Origin: an uncultured Bacilli bacterium
GTDB taxonomy: Bacteria; Bacillota_I; Bacilli_A; RF39; UBA660
Length of the DNA stretch: 62,499 bases
Assembly: GCA_947626035.1 (NCBI GenBank)
Contig: CANQQR010000001.1
Span: 77,096-139,594 of the forward strand
Direction of reading: 5' to 3'
In this document: one piece after another, positions 46,655 to 55,299 of the stretch
Numbering within the stretch: the stretch's first letter is position 1
Layout of the letters: the number at the start of each line of letters is the position of its first letter
Notes under the pieces: model-generated
Told to the model about the DNA's origin: nothing
What the model saw: only the letters and a program-made list of their open reading frames with translations
Databases searched by the model: none
Position numbers and translations under genes: made by a program

Positions 46655-47233
46655 TTACTTTCCGTCACCTTCAAGAGCATCCGCGGCTAAGGCACGCCTA
46701 CCGATTGGCCTATTTCCATTCGCGGCTTCCGCGAATTTAATAACTTCCTGGTACTTTTCAGGATTGAAGTTATCCACAATTTGTCTAGCGGCTTCCGCGT
46801 TCTTTGGTAGGTCAGTAATTAAACTTTGTAGCACAGCCGCGGCGCTGTTACGATACTTCATGTTATCCTTAACTAAAGAATTAATATAGACATTTAAAGT
46901 ATTATACTCATCATCATCCATATTAGCTAAGAAAACATTCATAAATCCGCTTTGTACAAGCTTGTCATATAACACTTCTTCAACCTCTCTATCTTCATCA
47001 GTGAACTGAATGTCTGTGTACATATACACCAGATGAAGGTGAAAATACATATCAATCTTTAATGGATTATATAATCCGTCTTCCTTTGCTTTCTGTAAAG
47101 TAATCATTACAAGATCATACTTATCTCTTGTAGGTAAGTATTGCTTAACTTGCACTTTCTGATTATTAAAATCAAAAGTTTTTACTTTATCTTTAATGGC
47201 AGTATTTAGTTGCAGATCATTAAAATTAACCAT
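46655..47233 (-). CDS. Tail assembly chaperone
   Basis: About 192 aa from ATG 47233 (MVNFNDLQL), with AAAAGGAGAAAAGG upstream. Helical after a short beta N-terminus (VKQYLPTRDKYDLVMITL; KIDMYFHLHLVYMYTD), typical of the gpG-like tail chaperones encoded just before the tape measure. The gap to the tape measure is too short for the usual frameshifted second part, so only one form is made here. It would coat the tape measure during tail assembly. It has its own strong promoter. Confidence 0.7.
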   Translation of the reverse strand: MVNFNDLQLNTAIKDKVKTFDFNNQKVQVKQYLPTRDKYDLVMITLQKAKEDGLYNPLKIDMYFHLHLVYMYTDIQFTDEDREVEEVLYDKLVQSGFMNVFLANMDDDEYNTLNVYINSLVKDNMKYRNSAAAVLQSLITDLPKNAEAARQIVDNFNPEKYQEVIKFAEAANGNRPIGRRALAADALEGDGK

Positions 47234-47270
47234 ACCTTTTCTCCTTTTGTTTTTTCTCAACTCTATTTAT

Positions 47271-47299
47271 ATTATATCACAAAATTTTCTATTTGTCAA
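47271..47299 (-). promoter_or_regulatory. Consensus sigma-A promoter for tail chaperone/tape measure
   Basis: On the minus strand TTGACA, 17-bp spacer ending in TGA, TATAAT: perfect consensus with extended -10. It overlaps the last codons of the upstream 490-aa gene and fires about 38 bp before the chaperone start. Confidence 0.9.
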
Positions 47300-48768
47300 G
47301 GTGAGAAGCTCTTAAGGCCAGCCGCGTATCGCATTAATGCTCCAGTTTGCATCTTCAAATCTATTTTTATTGATTGCAGATTTCTTAATAATGTCAAAAT
47401 ACGCGCATTTGGCCCATTATCGTCATATTCCTGTTCTATTGTAAAATCAGCTGATAATAGTTTAGATACATATATATTTTTACTACTAATGCCATTTTCA
47501 TCACCTACAATAGCTTTTTGTATGTAGTAAATCAAAGCTTTTATATTATATACAGAAATCTTTTTCTCTATTGCATTGTTAATAATTAATAATTCAGCTT
47601 TATTGTTTACATCGAATCCTTCCATTCCAAGTCTTATCATCAAAGCGTTCATAAGTTGATTAGCTTGTTTAAGTCTACTACTATCAGAAGTTTTATTATC
47701 AGTTGAAGTTATTACATTAAGATAATGTGTGCCAAAATCATAGTCATTAGATAGCGCCAGCATACGATATAAATTAGAATTTTGAACAAGATGGATTGAA
47801 TCTGACAATGTAGTAATATTTTTAGCAGAGACATTTTTTGTCTTAATAGAATTATCTAATTGATCTTGATAAGTAATAACAACGTCTGTCTTATCTCTAA
47901 CAGTAGTTACTTTCATTTTAAAATTTTTTTCATTAATAATATCTATTGGTCTAGTCGCTGTATATGCGGATTTAGTTATATCGGGAATAGAAAGCTGCGT
48001 TCTATTTGTACCTTGAACATTAGTTTCAGTCAATTTTTGCATAGCTTTAACCAATTCTTCTTCAGCTAATGTAGAACCCTGCAATTCAATATAAGGCAAT
48101 AACCACTCAAACACATCTCCACTCTCATTTGTAAGTAACGGAGTTCTATTCCATAAACTAATTATCTCTTTAAGCGTTTGCACGTCTACCGAGTTAGCAG
48201 GTAATTCTCTTGCGCCACTTTCATTTGCTAATTTTTTTATAATTTCCTGAACTCGCGCCTGAGCTGTCTCTAATTCTCCTTTTGCTTCTGGTACACTCTT
48301 AAAAGCATCCTGATTTAATAATTCTTCTATTTCTTTTGCTTTCGTCAATAGATCTTCAGCTTTTAAACTCTGTATTCCTTCTATTGTTTTATAGCTAGTT
48401 TTCGCATCTTTAATCGCGGCAATCATATTTTCATATAAAGCATTAGTTTCAATAGACAAATTACTAGGATTGAATGTTCCCGCAATTAAACCAAATTCCT
48501 TTTCTAACTTTTGGTTAACAGCTTTCTCAAAAGCTGCTCTAAATCTATTAGTTTGAAAAGTATTAGCCTTGGGATAAAATAATTCATTATATTGTTCTTC
48601 TAATTGCTTTGCTTCGGCCATCATAGCTTGATAACTTGTTTCTTGTCCAACTCTACTTTTAACTCTACTATAAACACTACCCCATTTTTCTCCATTGCCA
48701 TCTCTAGTAATTCCATGAACATCATAATTTTCTTTATGTAAATGGACATAGTTACCTAATGCGCTCAT
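47296..48768 (-). CDS. Virion-region protein, unknown
   Basis: A 490-aa helical protein: N-terminal MSALGNYVHLHKENYDVHG, a coiled-coil middle (TSYKTIEGIQSLKAEDLLTK), then a beta segment (NFKMKVTTVRDKTDVVITY) and C-terminal helices. It begins with AGGGATAAATT upstream and lies between the major tail protein and the chaperone. Not recognised; could be a structural or assembly protein unique to this phage type. Conserved synteny would be informative. Confidence 0.5.
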   Translation of the reverse strand: MSALGNYVHLHKENYDVHGITRDGNGEKWGSVYSRVKSRVGQETSYQAMMAEAKQLEEQYNELFYPKANTFQTNRFRAAFEKAVNQKLEKEFGLIAGTFNPSNLSIETNALYENMIAAIKDAKTSYKTIEGIQSLKAEDLLTKAKEIEELLNQDAFKSVPEAKGELETAQARVQEIIKKLANESGARELPANSVDVQTLKEIISLWNRTPLLTNESGDVFEWLLPYIELQGSTLAEEELVKAMQKLTETNVQGTNRTQLSIPDITKSAYTATRPIDIINEKNFKMKVTTVRDKTDVVITYQDQLDNSIKTKNVSAKNITTLSDSIHLVQNSNLYRMLALSNDYDFGTHYLNVITSTDNKTSDSSRLKQANQLMNALMIRLGMEGFDVNNKAELLIINNAIEKKISVYNIKALIYYIQKAIVGDENGISSKNIYVSKLLSADFTIEQEYDDNGPNARILTLLRNLQSIKIDLKMQTGALMRYAAGLKSFSP

Positions 48769-48793
48769 AATTTATCCCTCCATAAAAACAAAA

Positions 48794-48819
48794 AAAGGGA
48801 GGACATATGTCCTCCCTTT
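48794..48819 (-). terminator. Terminator after major tail protein
   Basis: Perfect 26-nt palindrome built on AAAGGGAGGACAT, followed by eight Ts on the minus strand. It lies between the major tail gene and the 490-aa gene and ends the abundant tail-tube transcript. Confidence 0.88.
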
Positions 48820-48823
48820 ATTC

Positions 48824-49954
48824 TCACTGTGCCTTTGGTTTTGTATCGCCATAAGTAATATTGTCAAAATGTAACTCAGACTCCGCAATAACCTTTTTCT
48901 CTTTATCTTTAACAGTAATTCTTAAATCTGTAATTACAGAGGTTCCGCTATCTTCAGCAATGCGAGCTACGATAGTTTCATCATATGGAACTATTTTTTC
49001 GTTGCTATACTCGCCCTCACCATTTTTCTTAGCTAGTGTCATTTCGTCTCCGCCAGGAACATTAATCTGGGTTGGGAAGAAATAACCTGTATTTGGACCA
49101 CTTGCACTGAAATCAGTCCAAGCCTCGTCTATTTTATATAGCTCTGCGGTAACGCTACCATTATCAGAAATTGTTGCGCTCTTCACAAGATCTCCGGCAG
49201 TCTTATTACCTAACTCTAAAGATGCTTCAGCATCCATTACCTGGAATGGAGAAACACTATCTTCAGCGGCCTCTGGTAGAGACTCAGCATCGTCATGCGG
49301 GAATACAGGTAGAATGTTAGTATTAGCAGCATGCGGGTCATTAATAATCTGCATAGCGCAAAGTACTTTACGTCTTGGTTCAAAATATGTATATCCTGGG
49401 AAAGCGTCCATTGTGAAGCTGAACGTTGAAGGATCACCAGTTGAAGCCATTGAGAATGTGAAGTTAGACTGAATCTTAACGTTTGGGAATGTCAGCTCAG
49501 CAGGCATATCGAAACCATCGTTCTGGCGTCTGAACAGCGTGCTAGCTTCAACATAGTAGTAACCACCAAAGTTCTCGGCATCAATCTGTAACTCATCAAC
49601 AACAGTAGAATCCTTAACTACATAGTAGTCAACAAAGTAAGTCTTGCTGGCAGGAATAGTACCAATCAGCTTTTTACCACTCTGGTCTACAGTTAAGTTC
49701 TCTAACATATCACCAGTAATAGAACCATCGGCCTCAGCCTCAACGACGAATACAGGAGCAGTCGCACAGACTTTCTCATCTTCGTTCAGCGCATCAGTTA
49801 AGTCAATCTCATTAGAGCTACTATAGGCCTGGCTTGTTCTGTGAACGTGAACCTGTCTATTAGCATATTCGCCCTGGAATAAGCCAGCACCAGATAGAAT
49901 AGCGAATCCCATAGGAGATAATAGAGCATCTTCAACAGTGAATGTTAATGTTTT
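48824..49954 (-). CDS. Major tail protein (tube), 3' exon
   Basis: Second exon, 376 residues plus stop. Begins KTLTFTVEDALLSPMGF then AILSGAGLFQGE, a hallmark of phage tail tube proteins in which a beta-strand leads into ALLSP and a LSGA turn. A central domain (SNFTFSMASTGDPSTFSF, then MDAFPGYTYFEPRRKV) and a C-terminal Ig-like domain (RITVKDKEKKVIAESEL) follow. A TTG in the intron opens the frame, but it is not a real start. A strong terminator follows, fitting high expression. Confidence 0.75.
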   Translation of the reverse strand, partial: KTLTFTVEDALLSPMGFAILSGAGLFQGEYANRQVHVHRTSQAYSSSNEIDLTDALNEDEKVCATAPVFVVEAEADGSITGDMLENLTVDQSGKKLIGTIPASKTYFVDYYVVKDSTVVDELQIDAENFGGYYYVEASTLFRRQNDGFDMPAELTFPNVKIQSNFTFSMASTGDPSTFSFTMDAFPGYTYFEPRRKVLCAMQIINDPHAANTNILPVFPHDDAESLPEAAEDSVSPFQVMDAEASLELGNKTAGDLVKSATISDNGSVTAELYKIDEAWTDFSASGPNTGYFFPTQINVPGGDEMTLAKKNGEGEYSNEKIVPYDETIVARIAEDSGTSVITDLRITVKDKEKKVIAESELHFDNITYGDTKPKAQ

Positions 49955-51179
49955 CAAGTGTTCAAGGTCTTTTAACCTTGCTTAGACTATATCTTTATGC
50001 CAGACAAGCGTGGATTTTATATCGTCTGGTCATACTCTTCACAGTTTCCATAAAGGAACACTTAGTCGTTGAAGTTTTTAATTATAATTTGCCAGAAATC
50101 TGAAGTAACTAAGAAAGTTTCTATATCATTAAAATATTGATAAGGAATTACTAAAAAAGGTATCTTATTATCTTCAGAAAATTTTCTTTTTATGTAATCA
50201 TGTTTTTGCTGTGTTAAAAGTCTTTCGGGAGTGTCCCATCCTGTGCCTGATGTAGAATAATGTAAAGAGCCATTGTTTTCTATTAATCCAATTAATTCCT
50301 CTTGCTGATTAAATAAAGCAAAATCAAAAGGAAGTGGTTGTTTATCTCTACAGTCATCAAATTTATATTCTCTTTTAAAAGGAATATTATATTTTGCAAG
50401 TATTTTAGCCATCAACTCATTGGCTTTAGAATTTAGACAACCACATGAAGATGTTGTACCAAAAAATAAATTCTTTCCTAATACATCCACTTTATTTCCA
50501 CAATCACAGTCGCATTTATACCAATAGTTTCCATTCTTTAAGTAACAATCTGTAATTGTAAGATAACCATACTTTTCACCAATATGGCTTTGCGCGTTTT
50601 CTAAATTCTTTTGTTTTGTTCGTTCTGATTTTAAACAACCGCAACTCAAAGTCCTACCTGTTGTCAGTGAACCGCCAAATACACTTTTAATAGTTCCGCA
50701 ATCACACTTACAAATATAATATCTTGGTCTGGATAAATCTTTCTTTAACACTGTCCATCGACCAAACTTACTTCCGATAATTTGAGAAGCGCATTCTTTA
50801 CTACATGCTTTTGAAGTACCATTTATTAAAGAAGTACCTCGAACAGATCTTTCATTACCACAAACATCACACTTACATAAAAAATATTTAATTCTATGTT
50901 CATTGGTGTGGTCATATTTTATAACCTCCCAATGATTAAATTTCATACCTGGCTTAATCTCACTTGGAGTCATATTTTAGTCTCCTTTTTCTAGTGTTTA
51001 ATAATTAACTTACCTGCGGATTATCCAATCTTTAACCTTTTTACCATATCTTTGTGATTAGCAAAGCCCTTATTCACATCACTGCAATAAGTTGGTAGTT
51101 AAAGCTCTAAGGAGATCCCCGCAATTCAAAGAGTTGTTTTAGAAGGCAACAACATTAACCTGGACTTTAGGTATTATTA
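49955..51179 (-). mobile_element. Group I intron in the major tail protein gene
   Basis: About 1.2 kb between the tail exons. On the minus strand the 5' part has GCGGGGATCTCC and GATAATCCGCAGGTAAG, and the 3' end has AAGATATAGTCTAAGC, all typical of group I cores; the closing hairpin CAAGGT/ACCTTG is P9-like. It is not the same subtype as the recJ and nrdD introns. The splice junction is ambiguous by about 15 nt: WEGED joined to KTLTF or to LEHLKTLTF both keep the frame. It encodes a nuclease. Confidence 0.75.
50062..50973 (-). CDS. Intron-encoded EDxHD/Vsr-like homing endonuclease
   Basis: A 303-aa protein with the same design as the one at 5359: three zinc-type modules (about residues 12-62, 68-113, 134-180; CKCDVCGN, CKCDCG, CDCDCGN, each ending in a CGC- or CSKEC-type pair) followed by a nuclease domain (about 184-303) with PFDFALF and LIENNGSLHY, then D..K. 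The first module's last pair is CSKEC rather than CGC. The glutamate-asparagine-glycine core is intact. It would cut intronless tail-tube genes. Confidence 0.85.
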   Translation of the reverse strand: MTPSEIKPGMKFNHWEVIKYDHTNEHRIKYFLCKCDVCGNERSVRGTSLINGTSKACSKECASQIIGSKFGRWTVLKKDLSRPRYYICKCDCGTIKSVFGGSLTTGRTLSCGCLKSERTKQKNLENAQSHIGEKYGYLTITDCYLKNGNYWYKCDCDCGNKVDVLGKNLFFGTTSSCGCLNSKANELMAKILAKYNIPFKREYKFDDCRDKQPLPFDFALFNQQEELIGLIENNGSLHYSTSGTGWDTPERLLTQQKHDYIKRKFSEDNKIPFLVIPYQYFNDIETFLVTSDFWQIIIKNFND

Positions 51180-51383
51180 GTCTTCGCCTTCCCACGCTAC
51201 TAATCGAGTATTACCCTTGCCACCAGTAGCATAAACTGTGGTGGCTGCACCTTCCATAGTAGAGGTCTTAGCTGAATCGATGTAGAGAACAGGTTGGCCC
51301 TTTTTGAACCACTTCTCGCCGATCTTTGTGTCTGCTTTTGCCTTAAACACAACGTCGCAAATTTCGCGTACACCAAATTTCAT
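51180..51383 (-). CDS. Major tail protein (tube), 5' exon
   Basis: First exon, 68 codons, beginning MKFGVREICDVVFKAKADTK, a beta domain with IDSAKTSTMEGAATTVYATGG and ending LVAWEGED before a stop made by intron sequence. Together with the 3' exon it gives a tail tube protein of about 444 aa. The ribosome binding site is AAGGAGGAAAATTTAA. Without the intron model this would look like a separate small gene. Confidence 0.7.
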
Positions 51384-51419
51384 TTAAATTTTCCTCCTTA
51401 TTTAATTTATCATTAAAAC

Positions 51420-52157
51420 TTAGTGGATTTCTTTCATCCAATGTTCTACCTCTTCGACATCTTTAGCACCCGCTAATTTAAGTTGTATATAAGTGTCAAA
51501 ATCTTCTTTAAGATTAAAACGCTCAAACTCATCGAATAATTGGTAGACTGTATATTGCAAAAGAGAGTTCATATCTTTGGACTCTCCTACTGCTAGTATT
51601 GAAACATAACGACTAAAAATAGCAACTTTATCTATACTCTGACCACGTGCAGCTGCCGCTTTTTGGCGTCCACGTTGCAGCTTCTCCGCGATTTCTCTAG
51701 CCTTATCACCTTTTGGATTATAATCTTGCGCGGCTTTTGCTTTCTTTAAACAAAAAATACTCACAAGTATATCTTTAAATTCTTCAAAGTTTATGGTATT
51801 GATAGTATGTGGAGGTTCGCCATCTTTTATTAGCAAAATACAACTATCTTTTATAGAAATCTTATATTCTGGAAACAATAGAGTCAAAACTTGCATTACA
51901 TTGATACGAGTTTGTTTCAAATTACTATTTTTGTCATTCATTATTGACATAAATACTTCAAAATTGCTTTTATTCTCTAAATTAATTTTGTCCTCGTTAT
52001 TTAAAATATCTTTTGAAAAATTTAATAACTCACAACCAGAGAATAAAGCCTCTTCACCTATATAGGAAATCTCTTTGATTGTAGGCTGATGAATGATAAC
52101 TTGGGCGTCTACAAAAGGAATGTCACTGCCTGATATTAACAATAAGTCATTGTTCAT
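51420..52157 (-). CDS. Tail-region protein (possible chaperone-like), unknown
   Basis: About 245 aa from ATG 52157 (MNNDLLLISG), which overlaps the upstream gene's end. The segment QVIIHQPTIKEISYIGEEALF with CELLNFSKDIL recurs in tail assembly proteins of large Firmicutes phages; the C-terminal half is helical and basic (KLQRGRQKAAAARGQS). It is the gene next to the tail tube. Not certain; may be a chaperone or tail completion factor. Confidence 0.5.
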   Translation of the reverse strand: MNNDLLLISGSDIPFVDAQVIIHQPTIKEISYIGEEALFSGCELLNFSKDILNNEDKINLENKSNFEVFMSIMNDKNSNLKQTRINVMQVLTLLFPEYKISIKDSCILLIKDGEPPHTINTINFEEFKDILVSIFCLKKAKAAQDYNPKGDKAREIAEKLQRGRQKAAAARGQSIDKVAIFSRYVSILAVGESKDMNSLLQYTVYQLFDEFERFNLKEDFDTYIQLKLAGAKDVEEVEHWMKEIH

Positions 52158-52746
52158 CTTCATCAACGTCCTTGAAAGGAATTTGATCATCGCTACCATG
52201 AATAGCTTTGTAAATCATAGTATATCCAGCCAAATCTTCACTTAAAATCAATTCATTACATCCTGCAAACTGAAACGTTCCTATACCAGTTAATTTAGTT
52301 TTATCTAATAAACCATCAATATAACCAGCTATCTTAAGCGGTCGCACCCTATAGTTACCTAAATCCCAGCAATCTGTATGACAAACGATATCAAAAGTAA
52401 CTAAACAATCCCTGAATTGAGGATTTGTTGGATTAGGTGTAAAATTATCAAAAGTAAGAATGATGTAAGCCTTAACCTCTTCATGCTCAGGCAATCTAAT
52501 CTTTGGCGCGAGTCTAATGTAGCCATATTTTTGCATATCTGCAACGCTCATATTAATGCTATTATTATATATTTCACTTGTTTTGTTATCTAAGCAATCT
52601 GGAGTATTTACAATAAGCAGCCGCTTCAATTGATTACTGTAAGGCTGGCTTTCAACAAACAATCTATTATAAATTAACTCAGCATCCTTCTCACAAGAGA
52701 GAAAAGAGGAAGTTAATGGTTTTGTTAATCTTAGATCTCGTTTCAT
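52147..52746 (-). CDS. Tail terminator / completion-like protein
   Basis: A 199-aa protein with AAGGAGATAAAAGGAG before the start. It begins KRDLRLTKPL and has a beta-rich core (YIILTFDNFTPN, FRDCLVTFDIVCHTD, RPLKIAGYIDGLL) typical of tail terminator or neck proteins that cap the tail tube at the head end. The order, between head connectors and tail tube, fits. The family is inferred from position and secondary structure. Confidence 0.5.
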   Translation of the reverse strand: MKRDLRLTKPLTSSFLSCEKDAELIYNRLFVESQPYSNQLKRLLIVNTPDCLDNKTSEIYNNSINMSVADMQKYGYIRLAPKIRLPEHEEVKAYIILTFDNFTPNPTNPQFRDCLVTFDIVCHTDCWDLGNYRVRPLKIAGYIDGLLDKTKLTGIGTFQFAGCNELILSEDLAGYTMIYKAIHGSDDQIPFKDVDEDEQ

Positions 52747-52765
52747 ATAAACTCCTTTTATCTCC

Positions 52766-53734
52766 TTAGATAGATCTGATAGTGATTGGTAACTCTATAT
52801 CTGGTTCATTCTCTCTTTGATAGTAAAGAGTAAATGATCCACTTCTACCAGTCGTTATATCTAATGTCGCGGCGGCCGCGGTCTGATGTCGTATAACCGC
52901 CTTCTTTGTCTTAAGGACCCAGATACCGCCGCCCGCGTTCTTAATACTATATTCACACTTAGTATCAAACGCATGGACTTCCGCGGGCCCATCTATATAA
53001 ATACTATCTTCCGCAGGTGGCTCAGGTTTAGGCTGGGCATCTTGCTCCTTCTTAGCCTCTTCCGCGATTGTATTATTATACCATTCGCCCAAGCATATTT
53101 CAATAACACCATCGCCATGGTATGGATCTACAACCTTTACTTCCCACATCTTGCCATCTATCTTAACTTTAGTAAATCTATGAAAATAATCTAATGTTTC
53201 TTCATTCTTGGTAATATAAACAATCAAAGAATAGTTAATATCATTCCAGATATCACCTTTCTTTTGATTCCACTGAATAGTCGTTTCAACTGGTCCACGT
53301 ACATAGACTTTATACTTATTCTCACCTATCTCTATCTCAGCTTCGCATCTACGGATTTGCGCCCTAAAGTACGCATCTTCTTCAAGATATTGTAAGTATA
53401 TAATCCAATATGTTCCAGTCTCAACCCACTCAAATACATCTCCTGGCTTAATACCAGTTTCTTCGATACCATCAGTAGTCTTACCAAGTTTAGGTTTATT
53501 TAAACATACGTCTTTATATGGGATTGACAGTATTTTATTATCATAATCATTATTAATCTTATCAGGATTAATTAAGCATCGAAACTCTCTTCCATCTGCT
53601 AACCGCGCGGTCGCCGCCTGATAGGAGTAAAGAAGCGCTTTCTTTAAGGTATTGAGCTTGTCTTGCTGCATCCTCTGCTCCTGGTTTCCGCCTCTATAGG
53701 TTAATCTAGTTTTTAAATTCTCTATTCCTGTCAT
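52766..53734 (-). CDS. Head-tail connector/neck protein with Ig-like tail
   Basis: A 322-aa protein. The N-terminal part (RMQQDKLNTLKKALLYSYQ, FRCLINPDKINNDYD) followed by a beta domain with GDVFEWVETGTYWIIYLQY looks like head closure or stopper proteins; from about residue 240 an Ig-like domain (YIDGPAEVHAFDTKCEYSI) is added. The start overlaps the previous gene's stop. A surface Ig domain on the neck is common in tailed phages. Confidence is moderate. Confidence 0.5.
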   Translation of the reverse strand: MTGIENLKTRLTYRGGNQEQRMQQDKLNTLKKALLYSYQAATARLADGREFRCLINPDKINNDYDNKILSIPYKDVCLNKPKLGKTTDGIEETGIKPGDVFEWVETGTYWIIYLQYLEEDAYFRAQIRRCEAEIEIGENKYKVYVRGPVETTIQWNQKKGDIWNDINYSLIVYITKNEETLDYFHRFTKVKIDGKMWEVKVVDPYHGDGVIEICLGEWYNNTIAEEAKKEQDAQPKPEPPAEDSIYIDGPAEVHAFDTKCEYSIKNAGGGIWVLKTKKAVIRHQTAAAATLDITTGRSGSFTLYYQRENEPDIELPITIRSI

Positions 53735-54066
53735 GATACATCCTCCTTAGAAGATATAACATCATTCTTAATAGTATTAATTAAGCTTAAACACTCAAAG
53801 ATAGTCCTTCTAAACATAGGAAAATCTCTATTCTCTGTTAAAGTATTTAAACCCTCTAACTTACATAATAATGGAAATAAAGTTTCATGCTCTTTAACTA
53901 ATAGTAGGTGCATTCCCGCGAGTTCTTCTATAATGGTATTTAAAGGCTTTTGCCAATCTACGTTTTCTTCGCGGTTGGGCAAAAGTTTATAAATTTGGTT
54001 TGTTAGCCGTTTTAAGTTAACACAGATAGCTTCATTATCAATATTAACTCCATACTTTATCATCAT
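53731..54066 (-). CDS. Small head-tail region protein
   Basis: A 111-aa helical protein overlapping the genes on both sides by four bases. Sequence rich in Leu/Ile/Asn (LKRLTNQIYKLLPNREENVD, MHLLLVKEHETLFPLLCKL). It likely belongs to the head-completion operon, perhaps an adaptor or assembly factor; no motif identifies it. Confidence 0.5.
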   Translation of the reverse strand: MMIKYGVNIDNEAICVNLKRLTNQIYKLLPNREENVDWQKPLNTIIEELAGMHLLLVKEHETLFPLLCKLEGLNTLTENRDFPMFRRTIFECLSLINTIKNDVISSKEDVS

Positions 54067-54626
54067 AAAATCACCTCACTAGGAGGTTCTACTATCTTTC
54101 CCATTGTAGAGCGCATGATTCCATCTTTATCAAGTATTCTTCTCTTATATAGTCTTTGTAAATGAAACCCTTCTCGTTCATAATCTTTCTTAATAGTTAA
54201 TAACTTCTGCATATGGTTTGCTTGTGAAGTAAACTTAAAATCAGAACCGCTATATTTCATTCTAGTGTTTTCCACACTAGCTAATTGACGACCTATCCAT
54301 TCAACTACCATATACACGGCTAAGATATTAATTTCTTCTAAACCAAGAGCCACATTGAAGTGGCCCTCATTATAAATATGAGCAGTAGCATTTTGGTAAT
54401 CGCTCTCAACCCCACGATATTCTACAACGTCCTCATATTCATTAATATCATAATCAAAAGTATTAACTCTAGGAAATTCAAACTTTGGAATTGCAGCAAT
54501 CAAAAGGTCCTCAAGCATAGCAAATGTCTCTAACTCTGTAAATTCCATATACATATCATCTGTAACTTTAGTTGATAAAAAACAATCATAAATCTTTGAG
54601 AAAGGTGTATTTTGATTAGTTTCCAT
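54063..54626 (-). CDS. Head-tail adaptor-like protein
   Basis: A 187-aa protein, mainly helical, with YMEFTELETFAMLEDLLIA and VDEINILAVYMVVEWIGRQL-type helices, and TMGKIVEPPSEVIL at the end. Position after the capsid genes and a helical bundle fit an adaptor protein of the connector (HK97 gp6 type). Overlaps the next start (ATGA). Inference from context. Confidence 0.5.
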   Translation of the reverse strand: METNQNTPFSKIYDCFLSTKVTDDMYMEFTELETFAMLEDLLIAAIPKFEFPRVNTFDYDINEYEDVVEYRGVESDYQNATAHIYNEGHFNVALGLEEINILAVYMVVEWIGRQLASVENTRMKYSGSDFKFTSQANHMQKLLTIKKDYEREGFHLQRLYKRRILDKDGIMRSTMGKIVEPPSEVIL

Positions 54627-54643
54627 TACACACCTCCAACAAA

Positions 54644-55213
54644 TTATTTTTGTAATACAGTATATTTAGGCGGAGTCGTTCTACGCGCGGGCGCCGCATT
54701 TTCTGCAGGAATCTGGACTCTTCTACCTTGGACCGGGGCCTCCGCGCCCTCTTCTTCACCATCATATTTCATATTTTTAATTTCAATAGCTTTTGTTACG
54801 TCAAAACTCATTTTGTCCTGAATAGCATTTCTTTTATCTACATCATTTACAGGCAGCTCGACCGCGAGCTTTTTAATCATTTCTAGTACGCCTTCTGGTG
54901 CAAAATCTAGACAGTCCAAAAACTCATTTAAAGATCCATGAAGTAATAGATTCTTTACATCTTCTTCAGAATAATAATATTCAGGCTCAACATGTAATCC
55001 CAATTCCTTAATCGCGGCTGCGCTTGCAATACTTAGGTAATCCTCCAAGATCGGCATACCGCCAGGAAGATAAGAGAGTGCTTGTAACTCACCATAAGGA
55101 ATTTCTTTAGTTTCTTTACTAGCAAACTGTCGCTGCACATTGAGTTCTGGAACAATATATCCGACTCTACAAGTGCTTCTATTAGTAACTTTAATTAATT
55201 CTTCTTTATTCAT
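54644..55213 (-). CDS. Head-region protein, unknown
   Basis: A 189-aa protein with TAGGAGATAAAAGGAG as ribosome binding site. N-terminal beta part (CRVGYIVPELNVQRQF, IPYGELQALSYLPGG), helical middle, and a Pro/Ala-rich low-complexity tail (about 155-189). It follows the capsid gene and its terminator. Possibly a minor head or fibre-anchoring protein; not recognised. Confidence 0.5.
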   Translation of the reverse strand: MNKEELIKVTNRSTCRVGYIVPELNVQRQFASKETKEIPYGELQALSYLPGGMPILEDYLSIASAAAIKELGLHVEPEYYYSEEDVKNLLLHGSLNEFLDCLDFAPEGVLEMIKKLAVELPVNDVDKRNAIQDKMSFDVTKAIEIKNMKYDGEEEGAEAPVQGRRVQIPAENAAPARRTTPPKYTVLQK

Positions 55214-55242
55214 AATAACTCCTTTTATCTCCTAAAAATTAA

Positions 55243-55289
55243 AGGGAGAATAATTAATAAGTAACAAAATCTATTTAATTATTCTCCCT
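55243..55289 (-). terminator. Terminator after major capsid gene
   Basis: Fifteen-pair stem AGGGAGAATAATTAA/TTAATTATTCTCCCT around a loop of 17 bases; T-rich sequence follows on the minus strand. A capsid-level transcript can end here while some readthrough feeds the tail genes. Confidence 0.8.
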
Positions 55290-55299
55290 ATAAAATCAA

